Shown: positions 47,403 to 57,284, numbered from the stretch's first letter. The stretch is DNA of 64,000 nucleotides from Acinetobacter genomosp. 15BJ (GCF_000400715.1 NZ_KE007345.1:488001-552000); one strand, 5' to 3'. A program made the numbers and translations. The notes: generated from the letters alone by a model not told the origin.

Positions 47403-48293
47403 ATGCGTTTTGATTTTTTTGATTTACACCTATTTCTGCATATCGTCACTACAGGCAGTCTGACCAAAGGGGCAGAACGTTCTGCAATTTCCTTGCAAGC
47501 AGCCAGTGAGCGCATCAAAAAACTTGAGCAATATTTCGATACACCTCTGTTTATTCGACAGACCACAGGCGTTGAGCTCACCAGTGCAGGCCATGCCTTA
47601 GCCGAACATGCGCGACGTTTGCTCCGACAAAAAGACCAACTTGAACAAGAGATGCAACGCTTTCGGCAGCAACAGCCCGAATCCATAACCCTGTGGTGCA
47701 ACTCCTCTGCACAAAGTGAATATCTGCCACCGCTGTTACCGCAATATCTGATGCGTCATCCTGACATCAATATCGATCTGCATGAAGCTGAAAGTTCAGA
47801 GATTATTGCGGCTCTCGGCAAAGGTATGGCCAAGCTCGGCTTGGTTTCCAGTTTCTTTGATATTCGCCCTTTGCAGACCCAAGAGTTTGCCAGTGATCCC
47901 TTAGTGCTGATTTGCCCAGCCTCGCATGCCCTTGCTCAATACACACAATTGAATTTGGTCGAGGCCTTAAACTATGGTTTTATTGGGTTGATGCCGCACC
48001 ATTCTTTGCAGCAATCCATCGAAACTCAAGCCAAGCTACTAGGCTTTAATATCCAATACCGTTTGCGTTTGCCCAATTTTGCTGCGATTGCTGAAGTGGT
48101 AGCGAAAGGTGTTGGCATCGCGATTATGCCTGCCCGCGCTGCACAGCGTTTAGAACCAGATTATCATTTCCACACGGTACAACTGCTGGGCGCTTGGGCC
48201 AATCGGAAACTGCTGTTGGCAACGCAGGATTTCAGCCAACTCCCCGAGACTTATCAACAGTTTGCAGATTTTTTATTGCAGCATCGTCCTTAG
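47403..48293 (+). CDS. LysR family transcriptional regulator
   Basis: A 296-residue LysR protein with a standard N-terminal DNA-binding domain (SLTKGAERSAISLQAASERIKKLEQYF region) and an effector domain. It is on the plus strand after another LysR gene, with about 105 bp between. It converges with the TSUP permease gene, so its target is not obvious, but the adjacent TSUP gene is a candidate. Confidence 0.88.
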   Translation: MRFDFFDLHLFLHIVTTGSLTKGAERSAISLQAASERIKKLEQYFDTPLFIRQTTGVELTSAGHALAEHARRLLRQKDQLEQEMQRFRQQQPESITLWCNSSAQSEYLPPLLPQYLMRHPDINIDLHEAESSEIIAALGKGMAKLGLVSSFFDIRPLQTQEFASDPLVLICPASHALAQYTQLNLVEALNYGFIGLMPHHSLQQSIETQAKLLGFNIQYRLRLPNFAAIAEVVAKGVGIAIMPARAAQRLEPDYHFHTVQLLGAWANRKLLLATQDFSQLPETYQQFADFLLQHRP

Positions 48294-48305
48294 TTCAGAC
48301 CCAAA

Positions 48306-49037
48306 TTAATGCGATAGCATATAAGCACCTAATGCAACTAACCCCATAAAAAATAGGCGGCGGAAGCGTTGCTCATTCAATTGATAGCGGATTTTTTTGC
48401 CCAACCACATGCCAATTAAAGCCGCGACCAAGGCCACTATCGATAGGCGATAATCCAAGGTGATGCCAGCCATTGGGTTATGCTGTAAAAATACGGCGAG
48501 GCAAATGGTGGACACAGTAAAGGTCAAGCCCAAAGCCTGAACCAGCTCATCCCGTTTTAAATGCAAAGACTGTAAATAAGGCACTATAGGAATAATGATC
48601 ACCCCTGTTGCTACGGTCACCGCCCCACCGATATAACCGACCACAGGTGAGAGCCAACGCTCATACTTGCTCAAGTGAGGCAGATTCTTAACGCATAAAC
48701 CATAAAGCCCGTACAGTATCAGCATCGTACCCAATAGAATTTCACTACTTTGCCCATGGCTTTGGCTTAAAGTGGGTAAAAAACTCCAGATCGATCCAAC
48801 CACAATCCCAACCAACAAAGACCAGAAGCGGCGTACAAAAGTCCAGACCCGCCCCTCAGCAAACAGCTGCCAGATATTGGTGATCATGGACGGAACAATC
48901 AGCAGGGATGCAGCCTGAAATGGACTCATGGCAATCGTCAGCAGTCCCATTGAGACCGCAGGTAAGCCTAAGCCGATCATGCCTTTAATCATGCCCGCAA
49001 AGACAAATACCATCACAATAATTGCTAAAAAAGTCAC
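48306..49037 (-). CDS. TSUP (TauE/SafE) family permease
   Basis: A 243-residue membrane protein with seven or eight helices. The repeated motif AGMIKGMIGLGLPAVSMGLLTI and the internal half VVGYIGGAVTVATGVIIIPIVPYLQ form the two-half TSUP pattern. Family members transport sulfoacetate or organic anions, but the substrate here is unknown. It converges with the LysR gene, 12 bp apart. Confidence 0.85.
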   Translation of the reverse strand: MTFLAIIVMVFVFAGMIKGMIGLGLPAVSMGLLTIAMSPFQAASLLIVPSMITNIWQLFAEGRVWTFVRRFWSLLVGIVVGSIWSFLPTLSQSHGQSSEILLGTMLILYGLYGLCVKNLPHLSKYERWLSPVVGYIGGAVTVATGVIIIPIVPYLQSLHLKRDELVQALGLTFTVSTICLAVFLQHNPMAGITLDYRLSIVALVAALIGMWLGKKIRYQLNEQRFRRLFFMGLVALGAYMLSH

Positions 49038-49118
49038 GCCCGAATCTCCGATGTTGCATCGGAGTTATGCTACGAAAAAAAGCCAAGTTTGCCCTATTCT
49101 TATTTTTGGGAGCGGGCC

Positions 49119-50408
49119 TCAGGCAGAGCTTGAGGCGGTTCTATATTTATCTTCCAACACATTGCTGATAATGCTTTCAATCATCCAGACCCGATACAGG
49201 CTGTTAAAGACATAACTTTGCCCGTCAATCCGCAATTCTAACACTGGAAAATCAGGCTGATGCTTTTGCTGACACAGTTCATCGTTCTGCTGCAGTAAAG
49301 CTTCGACATCCTGTTCAGTGATATGCTCGATCTCTAAACGTTTTTGCATGCGCTGAAAATGGGCTTTAAATGAGAGGTCTTTCCCCCGTGTCCAGACCCC
49401 TTCAAAAATCTGGTGGATGCAATCGACTTGCTGTTCCTCTGGGACACTATAAAACAGTCGTGCCATCTCATACGTCGCTTCCTTGGTCGGACGGCAGAAC
49501 GGCGTAAATGCCACTTGTGTTCGCTTGGAAACACGGGTTGCCAAACTCCAGTCAAACCAATCCCGCCCGTGATAACTCAGCGGATAGACTTTCAACTGAA
49601 TATTATAATAATTGGCCAGTTCTTCTTTAATATAGGCCAATAATAACCAGCTCATTGGATCTTCAAGCGCGATATATAGATCCAGTTCGGGATGCATGGC
49701 TTGCACTTCATTCAGCGCCTCACCATCATTAATCAAATGCTCGCGCCATTCGATATGATTAATCAGGAAAATTGGATTTCCAGTCAGCAGTTTTTGTTGT
49801 TTCAGACGGCGAGTCAAACGCAATAAATCATCGACCGCTTGATATTTCCGCTCACCAAATTCGAAATAACTGGCAGCAACGGGCACATCTTTAAAAATGC
49901 GTTCAGGATAATCTTGGGGGCTTTGGTGCCGACTGGCCATGGCATACAGGGTACGTAATTTGCCGTATTGTTGTTGCCACAGCATATGGAACACATCTTC
50001 CAGTAAATGTAAGAAGTTCTGTTCACGTAAGGGGGTGTTTCGAAGAATGGTTTCAGCTTGTTGTAGTGCTTCTGCGCTAGGGATTTCTGGGGTGTCATCA
50101 AAACCAAATCGATGTTGCTTGGCGAGAATTTTGGCATCATTTAAACAATAGGTTTGCCAGTCTTGCTTCGACATCTCATTTGGAGGTTCAGCATCTTGCC
50201 TCGAAATAATCACCTTTAACGGCTTGAGTTCATCACTCAGGATTTCATTGAGCTGGCCAAGTTGTTGCACCGCAAGATAGCTATAAACATCGTCTAGACG
50301 CAGGTAAATACTTAAACCCTGTTCCGTGGGTAACTCCGCCTGACGAGAAGGTTTCTGATAATACCAACTCGATCGTATGGGATCAAACCAACGACGTAAC
50401 AAAGACAT
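49119..50408 (-). CDS. Protein with two tandem DsbA/HCCA-isomerase-like thioredoxin folds
   Basis: A 429-residue protein in which I see two thioredoxin-like halves. Half one begins SIYLRLDDVYSYLAV (about 33-47) and half two begins DLYIALEDPMSWLLLAYI (about 243-260). Both keep the D-x-x-S pattern (D40/S43 and D250/S253) at the place of the catalytic Ser in 2-hydroxychromene-2-carboxylate isomerase and kappa-class GST. No CxxC is present, so a disulfide-exchange role is unlikely. No signal peptide. The substrate is unknown. Confidence 0.6.
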   Translation of the reverse strand: MSLLRRWFDPIRSSWYYQKPSRQAELPTEQGLSIYLRLDDVYSYLAVQQLGQLNEILSDELKPLKVIISRQDAEPPNEMSKQDWQTYCLNDAKILAKQHRFGFDDTPEIPSAEALQQAETILRNTPLREQNFLHLLEDVFHMLWQQQYGKLRTLYAMASRHQSPQDYPERIFKDVPVAASYFEFGERKYQAVDDLLRLTRRLKQQKLLTGNPIFLINHIEWREHLINDGEALNEVQAMHPELDLYIALEDPMSWLLLAYIKEELANYYNIQLKVYPLSYHGRDWFDWSLATRVSKRTQVAFTPFCRPTKEATYEMARLFYSVPEEQQVDCIHQIFEGVWTRGKDLSFKAHFQRMQKRLEIEHITEQDVEALLQQNDELCQQKHQPDFPVLELRIDGQSYVFNSLYRVWMIESIISNVLEDKYRTASSSA

Positions 50409-50512
50409 GTCGATAGCCTCTAATGGTCATAAAGTGAAATATGAATCGATATACTCAAACTTGGGTTGGAACAAGTGAGTCAATAAGTCTGTTCAGTATC
50501 TTATAAAATAAC

Positions 50513-50543
50513 AAAAAAGTCCCCCTTAATTGAAAGAGGGACC
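50513..50543 (-). terminator. Terminator after ilvD
   Basis: A stem of about 9 bp (50519-50527 with 50534-50542), slightly imperfect, followed on the minus strand by a T-rich run. Confidence 0.75.
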
Positions 50544-50551
50544 GAAAGGGA

Positions 50552-52381
50552 TTACAAAACTCGTACTGCGCCTTTGGCTGCGCTGGTCGAATGCATTGCG
50601 TAAATCTTCAATGACTTAGACACTTTACGTTTACGCTCTTCTGCTGGATGCCAACCCTTGGCTTCCTGAACGGTACGGCGATGCGCCATGGTTGCATCAT
50701 CAACATTCAAATGAATAGTACGATTCGGAATATCGATTTCAATGGTATCACCATCTTCAACCAGACCAATTGCACCGCCCTCAGCTGCTTCAGGAGACAC
50801 GTGACCAATCGACAAACCTGACGAACCACCCGAGAAGCGACCATCGGTAATCAAAGCACAGTCCTTACCTAAGCCTTTCGACTTCAAGTAACTGGTTGGG
50901 TACAACATTTCCTGCATCCCTGGTCCACCACGTGGGCCTTCATAGCGAATCACCACGATATCACCCGCTACGATTTTATGATCCAGAATCGCTTCAACCG
51001 CGGCGTCTTGGCTTTCAAAAACGCGTGCTGTACCGGTAAATTTAAGAATTGACTCATCCACACCTGCGGTTTTAACGATACAGCCATCTAGAGCGATGTT
51101 GCCGTAAAGGACTGCCAAACCACCATCTTGAGAGAACGCATGTTCAGCATTACGAATCACGCCTTTCTCACGGTCACCATCTAAGGTTGAGTAATAACGG
51201 TTCTGCGAGAATGCCACTTGGGTTGGGATACCACCCGGAGACGAGCGATAGAATTCATACACGTCCGCATCTTCAGTGCGGATAATATCCCACTTGTCCA
51301 AGGCATCTTTCAGCGTAGGCTCATGCACGGTTGGGCATGAAGTATTGAGTAAATTCGCACGATCAAGTTCACCCAAGATTGCCATGATGCCACCTGCACG
51401 GTGTACATCTTCCATATGCACGTCTTGTTTTGCAGGTGCAACTTTTGACAATACCGGTACTTGACGAGACAGGCGGTCGATATCATCCATAGTAAAATCG
51501 ACTTCTGCTTCATGTGCAGCAGCAAGTAAATGCAATACCGTATTGGTTGAACCACCCATTGCAATATCCAAGGTCATGGCATTTTCAAATGCTGCTTTGG
51601 TTGCAATCGAACGTGGCAAGATACTGTCATCATTCTGTTCATAGTAGCGTTTCGCCAATTCAACCACTAAACGGCCTGCTCTTAAGAACAGTTTTTCGCG
51701 ATTGGCATGGGTTGCCACGATTGAACCGTTACCCGGTAAAGACAAACCTAAAGCTTCGGTTAAACAATTCATTGAGTTAGCCGTGAACATCCCTGAACAC
51801 GAACCACAAGTCGGACATGCTGAGCGTTCAAATGCGGCTACTTCTTCATCGGTATAGCTTTCGTCTGCAGCAACTACCATGGCATCTACGAGGTCGATTG
51901 CCTTTTCATCACCGCGGAATTTAACTTTACCCGCTTCCATTGGCCCGCCAGACACGAACACCACTGGGATGTTCAAGCGCATTGCAGCCATCAGCATTCC
52001 CGGTGTGATCTTGTCACAGTTTGAGATACACACCATTGCATCGGCACAATGGGCATTGACCATGTATTCCACAGAATCGGCAATCAAATCACGTGATGGC
52101 AGTGAATACAGCATCCCGTCATGGCCCATCGCAATCCCGTCATCAACCGCAATGGTATTAAATTCTTTTGCCACACCACCAGAAGCTTCAATTTCTCTCG
52201 CAACAAGTTGACCTAAATCTTTAAGATGCACGTGACCTGGAACAAATTGGGTAAATGAGTTGACCACCGCAATAATTGGTTTGCCAAAATCTTCATCTTT
52301 CATACCGGTCGCACGCCATAAACCACGCGCGCCAGCCATATTTCTTCCATGTGTTGATGTTTTCGAACGATAATCAGGCAT
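50552..52381 (-). CDS. ilvD: Dihydroxy-acid dehydratase
   Basis: An iron-sulfur enzyme of valine/isoleucine synthesis. The cluster cysteines are in [12 protein letters not shown] (about residue 120) and [18 protein letters not shown] (about 190-207). The domain includes [14 protein letters not shown] and the C-terminal [19 protein letters not shown]. Start ATG 52381 follows GGGA at good spacing; the longer frame adds 14 non-homologous residues. It is divergent from fmt. At about 609 residues it is a typical length. Confidence 0.96.
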   Translation of the reverse strand: MPDYRSKTSTHGRNMAGARGLWRATGMKDEDFGKPIIAVVNSFTQFVPGHVHLKDLGQLVAREIEASGGVAKEFNTIAVDDGIAMGHDGMLYSLPSRDLIADSVEYMVNAHCADAMVCISNCDKITPGMLMAAMRLNIPVVFVSGGPMEAGKVKFRGDEKAIDLVDAMVVAADESYTDEEVAAFERSACPTCGSCSGMFTANSMNCLTEALGLSLPGNGSIVATHANREKLFLRAGRLVVELAKRYYEQNDDSILPRSIATKAAFENAMTLDIAMGGSTNTVLHLLAAAHEAEVDFTMDDIDRLSRQVPVLSKVAPAKQDVHMEDVHRAGGIMAILGELDRANLLNTSCPTVHEPTLKDALDKWDIIRTEDADVYEFYRSSPGGIPTQVAFSQNRYYSTLDGDREKGVIRNAEHAFSQDGGLAVLYGNIALDGCIVKTAGVDESILKFTGTARVFESQDAAVEAILDHKIVAGDIVVIRYEGPRGGPGMQEMLYPTSYLKSKGLGKDCALITDGRFSGGSSGLSIGHVSPEAAEGGAIGLVEDGDTIEIDIPNRTIHLNVDDATMAHRRTVQEAKGWHPAEERKRKVSKSLKIYAMHSTSAAKGAVRVL

Positions 52382-52591
52382 TTTGTATTCCCAACAAGTG
52401 TGTGCTCGAGAAGAATAGAACATTCTCTCTGGCGAAATGATACTGAGCTCTCTGCATCATACTACAAGTTATCGTTTAACAGATGACCAACAGGCCTATC
52501 TTTTTTTGCACAAAAGCAATTCAGGCGGTGAATTAGGGACTCGTCGCTTTTTCGCTTATAATTTGCGATAAGTTTTATTTGGATTCCATTT

Positions 52592-53554
52592 GTGAAAATC
52601 ATTTTTGCTGGTACGCCTGAATTTGCGGCAACCGCATTGGCGGCATTATTAAAAACATCCCACCAGATTATTGCTGTTTATACTCAACCTGACCGTAAAT
52701 CAGGACGCGGGCAAAAATTAACACCTTCTCCTGTTAAACAATTGGCACTTGAGCACGGTTTACCTGTTTATCAACCTTTGAATTTTAAAGCATCGACGGA
52801 AGACGGCTTGGCAGCTCGACAAGAACTTGCTGCTCTTGGCGCAGATGTGATGGTGGTGGCTGCTTATGGCTTGATCTTGCCACAAGCGGTTTTAGACACC
52901 CCAAAGTACGGCTGTTTGAATATCCACGGCTCATTGCTGCCACGTTGGCGTGGTGCTGCCCCGATTCAACGTGCCATTGCCACAGGGGATGCTGAAACGG
53001 GCATTACCATTATGCAAATGGCCGCTGGCTTAGATACTGGCGATATGATGTATAAAACTTATTGCCCGATCACCGCCGAAGATACCTCTGCCAGTCTGCA
53101 TGATAAATTGGCGGATCAAGGTGCAGAAGCAATTTGTACGGTACTTGAATCAGAACAAAGCTTGCAGGATTTTATTGAAAAACGTGAAGTGCAAGATGAG
53201 GCACTGACCGTTTATGCGCATAAATTAGTTAAAGCAGAAGCCCGTATCGATTGGACTGTAAATGCAGTTCAAATCGATCGTAATATTCGTGCCTTTAATC
53301 CTTGGCCAGTCGCTTTTATTCAGCTCGATGAAAACAATGCCTTACGTGTTTGGGGTTCTACACTTTCACAGCTCAGCAAAACCGATGCACAAATTGGTGA
53401 AATCCTTGCCATTGATAAACAAGGTGTTCACGTTGCTTGTGGCGACAATACTGCTGTGTGCTTAACCAGTTTGCAATGGCCAGGTGCTAAAGCCTTAAAT
53501 CCAGTACAAATTGCCCAAACTCAAAAATTACATATTGGACAAATTCTCCCATGA
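52592..53554 (+). CDS. fmt: Methionyl-tRNA formyltransferase
   Basis: Formylates the initiator tRNA. The N-terminal Rossmann domain starts IIFAGTPEFAATALAAL. The folate and catalytic segment NIHGSLLPRWRGAAPIQRAI (about 109-128) is complete, with the His and the Asp in AGLDTGDM. The C-terminal OB domain begins near residue 205. It starts at GTG. A TATAAT -10 is at 52557-52562. It overlaps rsmB by 4 bp (ATGA), as in E. coli's fmt-rsmB arrangement. Confidence 0.97.
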   Translation: MKIIFAGTPEFAATALAALLKTSHQIIAVYTQPDRKSGRGQKLTPSPVKQLALEHGLPVYQPLNFKASTEDGLAARQELAALGADVMVVAAYGLILPQAVLDTPKYGCLNIHGSLLPRWRGAAPIQRAIATGDAETGITIMQMAAGLDTGDMMYKTYCPITAEDTSASLHDKLADQGAEAICTVLESEQSLQDFIEKREVQDEALTVYAHKLVKAEARIDWTVNAVQIDRNIRAFNPWPVAFIQLDENNALRVWGSTLSQLSKTDAQIGEILAIDKQGVHVACGDNTAVCLTSLQWPGAKALNPVQIAQTQKLHIGQILP

Positions 53555-54858
53555 ACCAATCGAATCAATCATCTGCAAAAAATTTAAATCTGCGTGCGCA
53601 GGTGATCAAAACACTTTTGGCGGTTCAAAATGGGCAATCTTTGTCTTCCGTTTTGAATCAACATATCAATATCGTTTCTGAACGTGACCGTGGTTTATAT
53701 CACGAGCTTACTTTAGGTTGTTTACGCCAATGGTATTCGTTAAAAGCCATTACCTTACCCTTGCTCACAAAACCATTAGACAATGAAGCCCTAGAAAGTT
53801 GTTTATATCTTGGTTTATATCAAATTTTATGTACGCGTATTCCGGTACATGCTGCGATTTCAGAAACTGTAAATGCGGCTAAGCAACTCGGTTTCGAGCC
53901 AATGAGTGGTTTGGTCAATGCAATTCTGCGTCGTGTTTCACGTGAAACAGACGAATTTCAAACCGCGTTGAATAATACCCATGGTTTACCAAGTTGGTTA
54001 TTCAAACGACTCAAAAAAGATTGGCCTGAGCAAGTAGAGCCGCTATGCCAAGCCTTAAAACAAGTCGCGCCACTGACCTTACGTGTCAATGAACGCCAAG
54101 TCAGTCGTAACGAATATTTAGAAATTTTGGACGAAGAACAGATTGATGCTCGTCCTTGCACACTTTCAGATGTGGGTATTGTTTTGGAACAAACGGGCAA
54201 TATTACCCATTTACCCGGTTTCGAAGAAGGTGGTTTTTCTGTTCAAGATGAACATGCACAATTGTGCGCCACGCTTTTACCGAACTTAGATAACAAAGTT
54301 GTTGTCGATGCATGTGCTGCACCAGGGGGTAAAGCCGCACATATCCTTGAGCGCTTTAATCCTAAAAAATTGATTGCACTTGATCATGATGCAAAACGTT
54401 TGCTGCGTGTTTCTGAAAACTTAGAACGTCTTGCCCTAGATCAGGACAATGTTGAAATTATTACCGCTGATGCCACCACGTGGCAGGCACAGGAACTGGT
54501 CGATTGTATCGTGCTGGATGCGCCTTGTTCTGCAACAGGTGTGATTCGTCGCCATCCTGATATTCGTCTGCTCAGACAGTCGACTGATATCGCGCAAACA
54601 GTTGCACTACAACAACAGATTTTGCAGCAGATGTGGCAACAGCTTAAAGTCGGCGGCACTTTACTGTATATCACCTGCTCGATTCTAAAGGCTGAAAATG
54701 AGCAGCAAATGGCGGCATTCTTTGCAGAACATGCGGATGCAGAAGAAATTAAAATCAATGCAGATTGGGGGATTGAGCAGACTTATGGTCGTCAGTTGCT
54801 TCCTTCTGCACACGCTGGTGATGGCTTCTATTATTGCCGAATTAGAAAACTAGCTTAA
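53551..54858 (+). CDS. rsmB: 16S rRNA m5C967 methyltransferase
   Basis: A 435-residue SAM-dependent RNA methyltransferase. The N-terminal NusB-like RNA-binding domain (about residues 1-140) is followed by the SAM domain with DACAAPGGKAAH (about 250). The catalytic Cys is in DAPCSATGVIRRHPDIRL (about 322-339) and the second in YITCSIL. It modifies 16S rRNA C967. Translational coupling to fmt through the 4-bp overlap is likely. It ends with a strong terminator. Confidence 0.96.
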   Translation: MNQSNQSSAKNLNLRAQVIKTLLAVQNGQSLSSVLNQHINIVSERDRGLYHELTLGCLRQWYSLKAITLPLLTKPLDNEALESCLYLGLYQILCTRIPVHAAISETVNAAKQLGFEPMSGLVNAILRRVSRETDEFQTALNNTHGLPSWLFKRLKKDWPEQVEPLCQALKQVAPLTLRVNERQVSRNEYLEILDEEQIDARPCTLSDVGIVLEQTGNITHLPGFEEGGFSVQDEHAQLCATLLPNLDNKVVVDACAAPGGKAAHILERFNPKKLIALDHDAKRLLRVSENLERLALDQDNVEIITADATTWQAQELVDCIVLDAPCSATGVIRRHPDIRLLRQSTDIAQTVALQQQILQQMWQQLKVGGTLLYITCSILKAENEQQMAAFFAEHADAEEIKINADWGIEQTYGRQLLPSAHAGDGFYYCRIRKLA

Positions 54859-54864
54859 TCACAA

Positions 54865-54896
54865 TAAAAAAGCAGGCCTTAAGCCTGCTTTTTTCT
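54865..54896 (+). terminator. Terminator after rsmB
   Basis: Stem AGCAGGC / GCCTGCT with flanking A and T runs, 54871-54889. Confidence 0.9.
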
Positions 54897-54960
54897 CTAA
54901 TATTGTCAATCTTTCAGTCTATGTTTAAAATAATATCAACAACTTATTTAATGATCAATA

Positions 54961-55383
54961 ATGAATTTTAGTTACAAAGAATATAAATTAGCCATTTGGG
55001 GAATCACTTTTACTGTAGTTCTAATAGCAGCCTTAATTGCTTATAAACATAAGCTTCAAACGGAGCTTGTTGAATCGATAGCTAAAGACCTTTTAGTAGA
55101 ACAATCAAAAATACCCTTTAAGGTTAATTCAGCGGTCAAACTTATTAATATTAAACAGGATAGGCTTCATGTTACTTATACTTATCAGACATTTAACCAT
55201 ACTGCAGATGAAGTAGATCTCGACGATGCCAAAAACAATTTAGTTCCAGAAAATCAAGCATATAATTGCACGTATTTAAAGAATTATATAAAAAATGGTA
55301 TTGTGGTTGATTACATTTATATAGATAAAAATGGTAAAAAGCTATTCACAAATACGCTTAATAAAAAATCCTGCAATATCTAA
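54961..55383 (+). CDS. Small N-terminally membrane-anchored protein, unknown function
   Basis: A 140-residue protein with one hydrophobic helix at residues 11-28 (AIWGITFTVVLIAALIAY) then a periplasmic-looking domain with many Lys/Asn. Two Cys (NCTYL and KKSCNI) could form a disulfide. It is more AT-rich than its neighbours, which may suggest recent acquisition. I do not recognise the family. It is single, between the rsmB terminator and a bidirectional terminator. Confidence 0.65.
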   Translation: MNFSYKEYKLAIWGITFTVVLIAALIAYKHKLQTELVESIAKDLLVEQSKIPFKVNSAVKLINIKQDRLHVTYTYQTFNHTADEVDLDDAKNNLVPENQAYNCTYLKNYIKNGIVVDYIYIDKNGKKLFTNTLNKKSCNI

Positions 55384-55423
55384 AATTTAATTATACAGTT
55401 TAAAGCCTGCGTTATGATTCAAA

Positions 55424-55456
55424 AAAATAACCCAATCTATGATTGGGTTATTTTTA
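55424..55456. terminator. Bidirectional terminator between the orphan gene and metS
   Basis: A 12-bp AT-flanked stem (AATAACCCAATC with GATTGGGTTATT) with A-run and T-run, between converging genes. Confidence 0.9.
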
Positions 55457-55466
55457 GCTTTAACAT

Positions 55467-55610
55467 TTAAAGCGTATGCTGATCTTTGACTTCTTCCAGA
55501 ACCTCATCAAGTTCTTCTGGGTGTTTGGTCAAGTGCAGAATAGACAATGCCAATCCGCCCCATACAAAAAGCATTGAGATCACCATCATTACAATTGCTG
55601 AAGTGTTCAT
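55467..55610 (-). CDS. metS: Methionine/alanine importer small subunit
   Basis: A 47-residue single-helix protein: SAIVMMVISMLFVWGGLALS forms the membrane helix, followed by an acidic tail EELDEVLEEV. This is the MetS small-subunit family, an essential partner of the NSS-type transporter MetP in Corynebacterium. It ends the operon, with its ATG 11 bp after the stop of the transporter gene (55622). The usual ORF search is likely to miss it. Confidence 0.8.
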   Translation of the reverse strand: MNTSAIVMMVISMLFVWGGLALSILHLTKHPEELDEVLEEVKDQHTL

Positions 55611-55621
55611 CTATTGTTCTC

Positions 55622-57100
55622 CTAGCGATCTTTCATTTTACTGAGCACGATTGCAACAACAGCACAGAAAATCACACTGCCCCATCCAAAGATGCCTTGT
55701 AAGCTCATGCTATAACTATCGTAACCGTTTTTCACTAAGTTAAATACAGTCATACTCAACGTGGTTAATAAGATCAACGAGGTAATGACAGTTAACGTGA
55801 AGGACCAGCCTTTGCCCAATTGAATCGTAGAAATGCTATTTACATGATCACGCAATTCAATCAAGGCAGAACGTTTAAACCAAGCAATGCTAATAATAGA
55901 GATGAGAGCACCGCCAATAATCCCAATGTTATTGATGAAGTGATCCACAATATCGACCAGTTTAATCGCATTCACACTTGAGAATAAGATCACTGAAACA
56001 AGCGCACTACCACCACCAATAATCGTTACCGCTTTGGTACGGCCCCACTTCAACTTATCTTGCATTGCTGCAATCGGCACTTCCAAGATACTGACCATGG
56101 AAGAAATACCTGCAACAAATAGCGAAGAGAAGAATAAAAGACCAAACAAATCTGCGCCAGCGCCTAAACTTGAAATGATTTTCGGAAAGGCAATAAATGC
56201 CAAGCCAATACCACCACTGACAACGTCTTGTACCTCTTTACCTGCAGCATGCGCCATAAAGCCCAATGCAGCAAAAATACCGATACCCGCCAAAATCTCT
56301 GTTGATGCGTTGGCAAAACCAACGATCAAGCCTGAACCCGTTAAATTGGTTTTAGGTTTTAAGTAAGAGGCATAGGTCACCATGATCCCGAAGCCAACAG
56401 ACAGCGAGAAGAAAGTATGACCATAGGCAGCTAACCAAACTTTATAGTTCATCATGGCTGACCAGTTCGGAGTAAAGAATGCATTTAAGCCTTCCGCCGC
56501 ACCTGGTAAACGTAATGATTGAATTACCAAAACCGTGAATAAAACAAATAACAACGGCATGAAAATCTTATTGGATAATTCAACGCCTTTTTTAACCCCA
56601 CCATACAAAATGATTAAAGTCAGTGCCCAGATACCTACAATTGGCCAGAACAAATGACTCACAAATTGTAGATCGAAGCCTGTTGCTTTCGAGGTCTGTA
56701 AATAGGTATTGAAGAAGAAACTTTCTGGGTCACTGCCCCATGCCTGACCAATCGAGAAATAGATATAACTTCCCGCCCACGTCAGTACGCTGGCATAATA
56801 CAAACCGATAATGATACAGACACAGACTTGCCACCAGCCGAGTGTCTCACCACCTCTAAATAGCGCACGATATGCTTTTGGTGGTGAATTACGCGCACGA
56901 TGGCCAGTTGCATAATCTAAGAATAAAAGAGGTAAACCAGCGGTAATCAACGCCAGTAAATAAGGGATAAGAAACGCCCCGCCGCCATTTTCATAAGCAA
57001 CATAAGGGAAACGCCAAATGTTACCTAAACCTACAGCTGAACCAACAGCTGCAATAATAAAACCAGATCGTGATGTCCAGTTTTCACGAGAATCTGCCAT
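55622..57100 (-). CDS. metP: Sodium-dependent NSS-family amino-acid transporter (MetP-like)
   Basis: A 492-residue neurotransmitter:sodium symporter family protein with about 12 helices. The N-terminus ENWTSRSGFIIAAVGSAVGLGNIWRFPYVAYENGGGAFLIPY (in parts) is the unwound TM1 Na/substrate site. Paired with metS, it probably imports methionine or alanine. ATG 57100 is preferred because AGGTG lies just upstream; an ATG at 57133 extends it. The 345-bp upstream region has no gene, but it has hairpins. Confidence 0.87.
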   Translation of the reverse strand: MADSRENWTSRSGFIIAAVGSAVGLGNIWRFPYVAYENGGGAFLIPYLLALITAGLPLLFLDYATGHRARNSPPKAYRALFRGGETLGWWQVCVCIIIGLYYASVLTWAGSYIYFSIGQAWGSDPESFFFNTYLQTSKATGFDLQFVSHLFWPIVGIWALTLIILYGGVKKGVELSNKIFMPLLFVLFTVLVIQSLRLPGAAEGLNAFFTPNWSAMMNYKVWLAAYGHTFFSLSVGFGIMVTYASYLKPKTNLTGSGLIVGFANASTEILAGIGIFAALGFMAHAAGKEVQDVVSGGIGLAFIAFPKIISSLGAGADLFGLLFFSSLFVAGISSMVSILEVPIAAMQDKLKWGRTKAVTIIGGGSALVSVILFSSVNAIKLVDIVDHFINNIGIIGGALISIISIAWFKRSALIELRDHVNSISTIQLGKGWSFTLTVITSLILLTTLSMTVFNLVKNGYDSYSMSLQGIFGWGSVIFCAVVAIVLSKMKDR

Positions 57101-57224
57101 AAAACACCTAAGTTGTCCTGCTGGCCATTCCATGCTGTGTTAGGTTTTTATTATCCAACAGACATGAAAAGTGCCATAAAAAATCTTGTTTTGCTTGCAT
57201 GAAATTTCAACCTTGTGGGCCTCC

Positions 57225-57284
57225 GTTTGCATGGACAAACAAAGCAAAAACCAAACCATCTTCCTTAAAGATTGGGCTTTGTTT
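57225..57284 (-). promoter_or_regulatory. Mutually exclusive hairpins in the metP leader region
   Basis: The gap 57101-57477 has no credible gene. A 9-bp pairing (57237-57245 with 57276-57284) and a 5-bp pairing (57225-57229 with 57236-57240) share bases 57237-57240, so they cannot form together. If a metP transcript starts upstream, this could be a leader switch. It is only a suggestion; ordinary chance is possible. Confidence 0.3.

Noticed and set aside
52550..52576. Sequence with CTTATAATTTGCGATAAG, reminiscent of a XerCD dif half-site
   Set aside because: Only 5-bp arms and no full XerC/XerD match. It is better explained as the -10 region of fmt (TATAAT).
57101..57215. Short leader peptide frames before metP
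   Set aside because: Short frames exist, but none has a well-placed ribosome-binding site or a run of codons for one amino acid.
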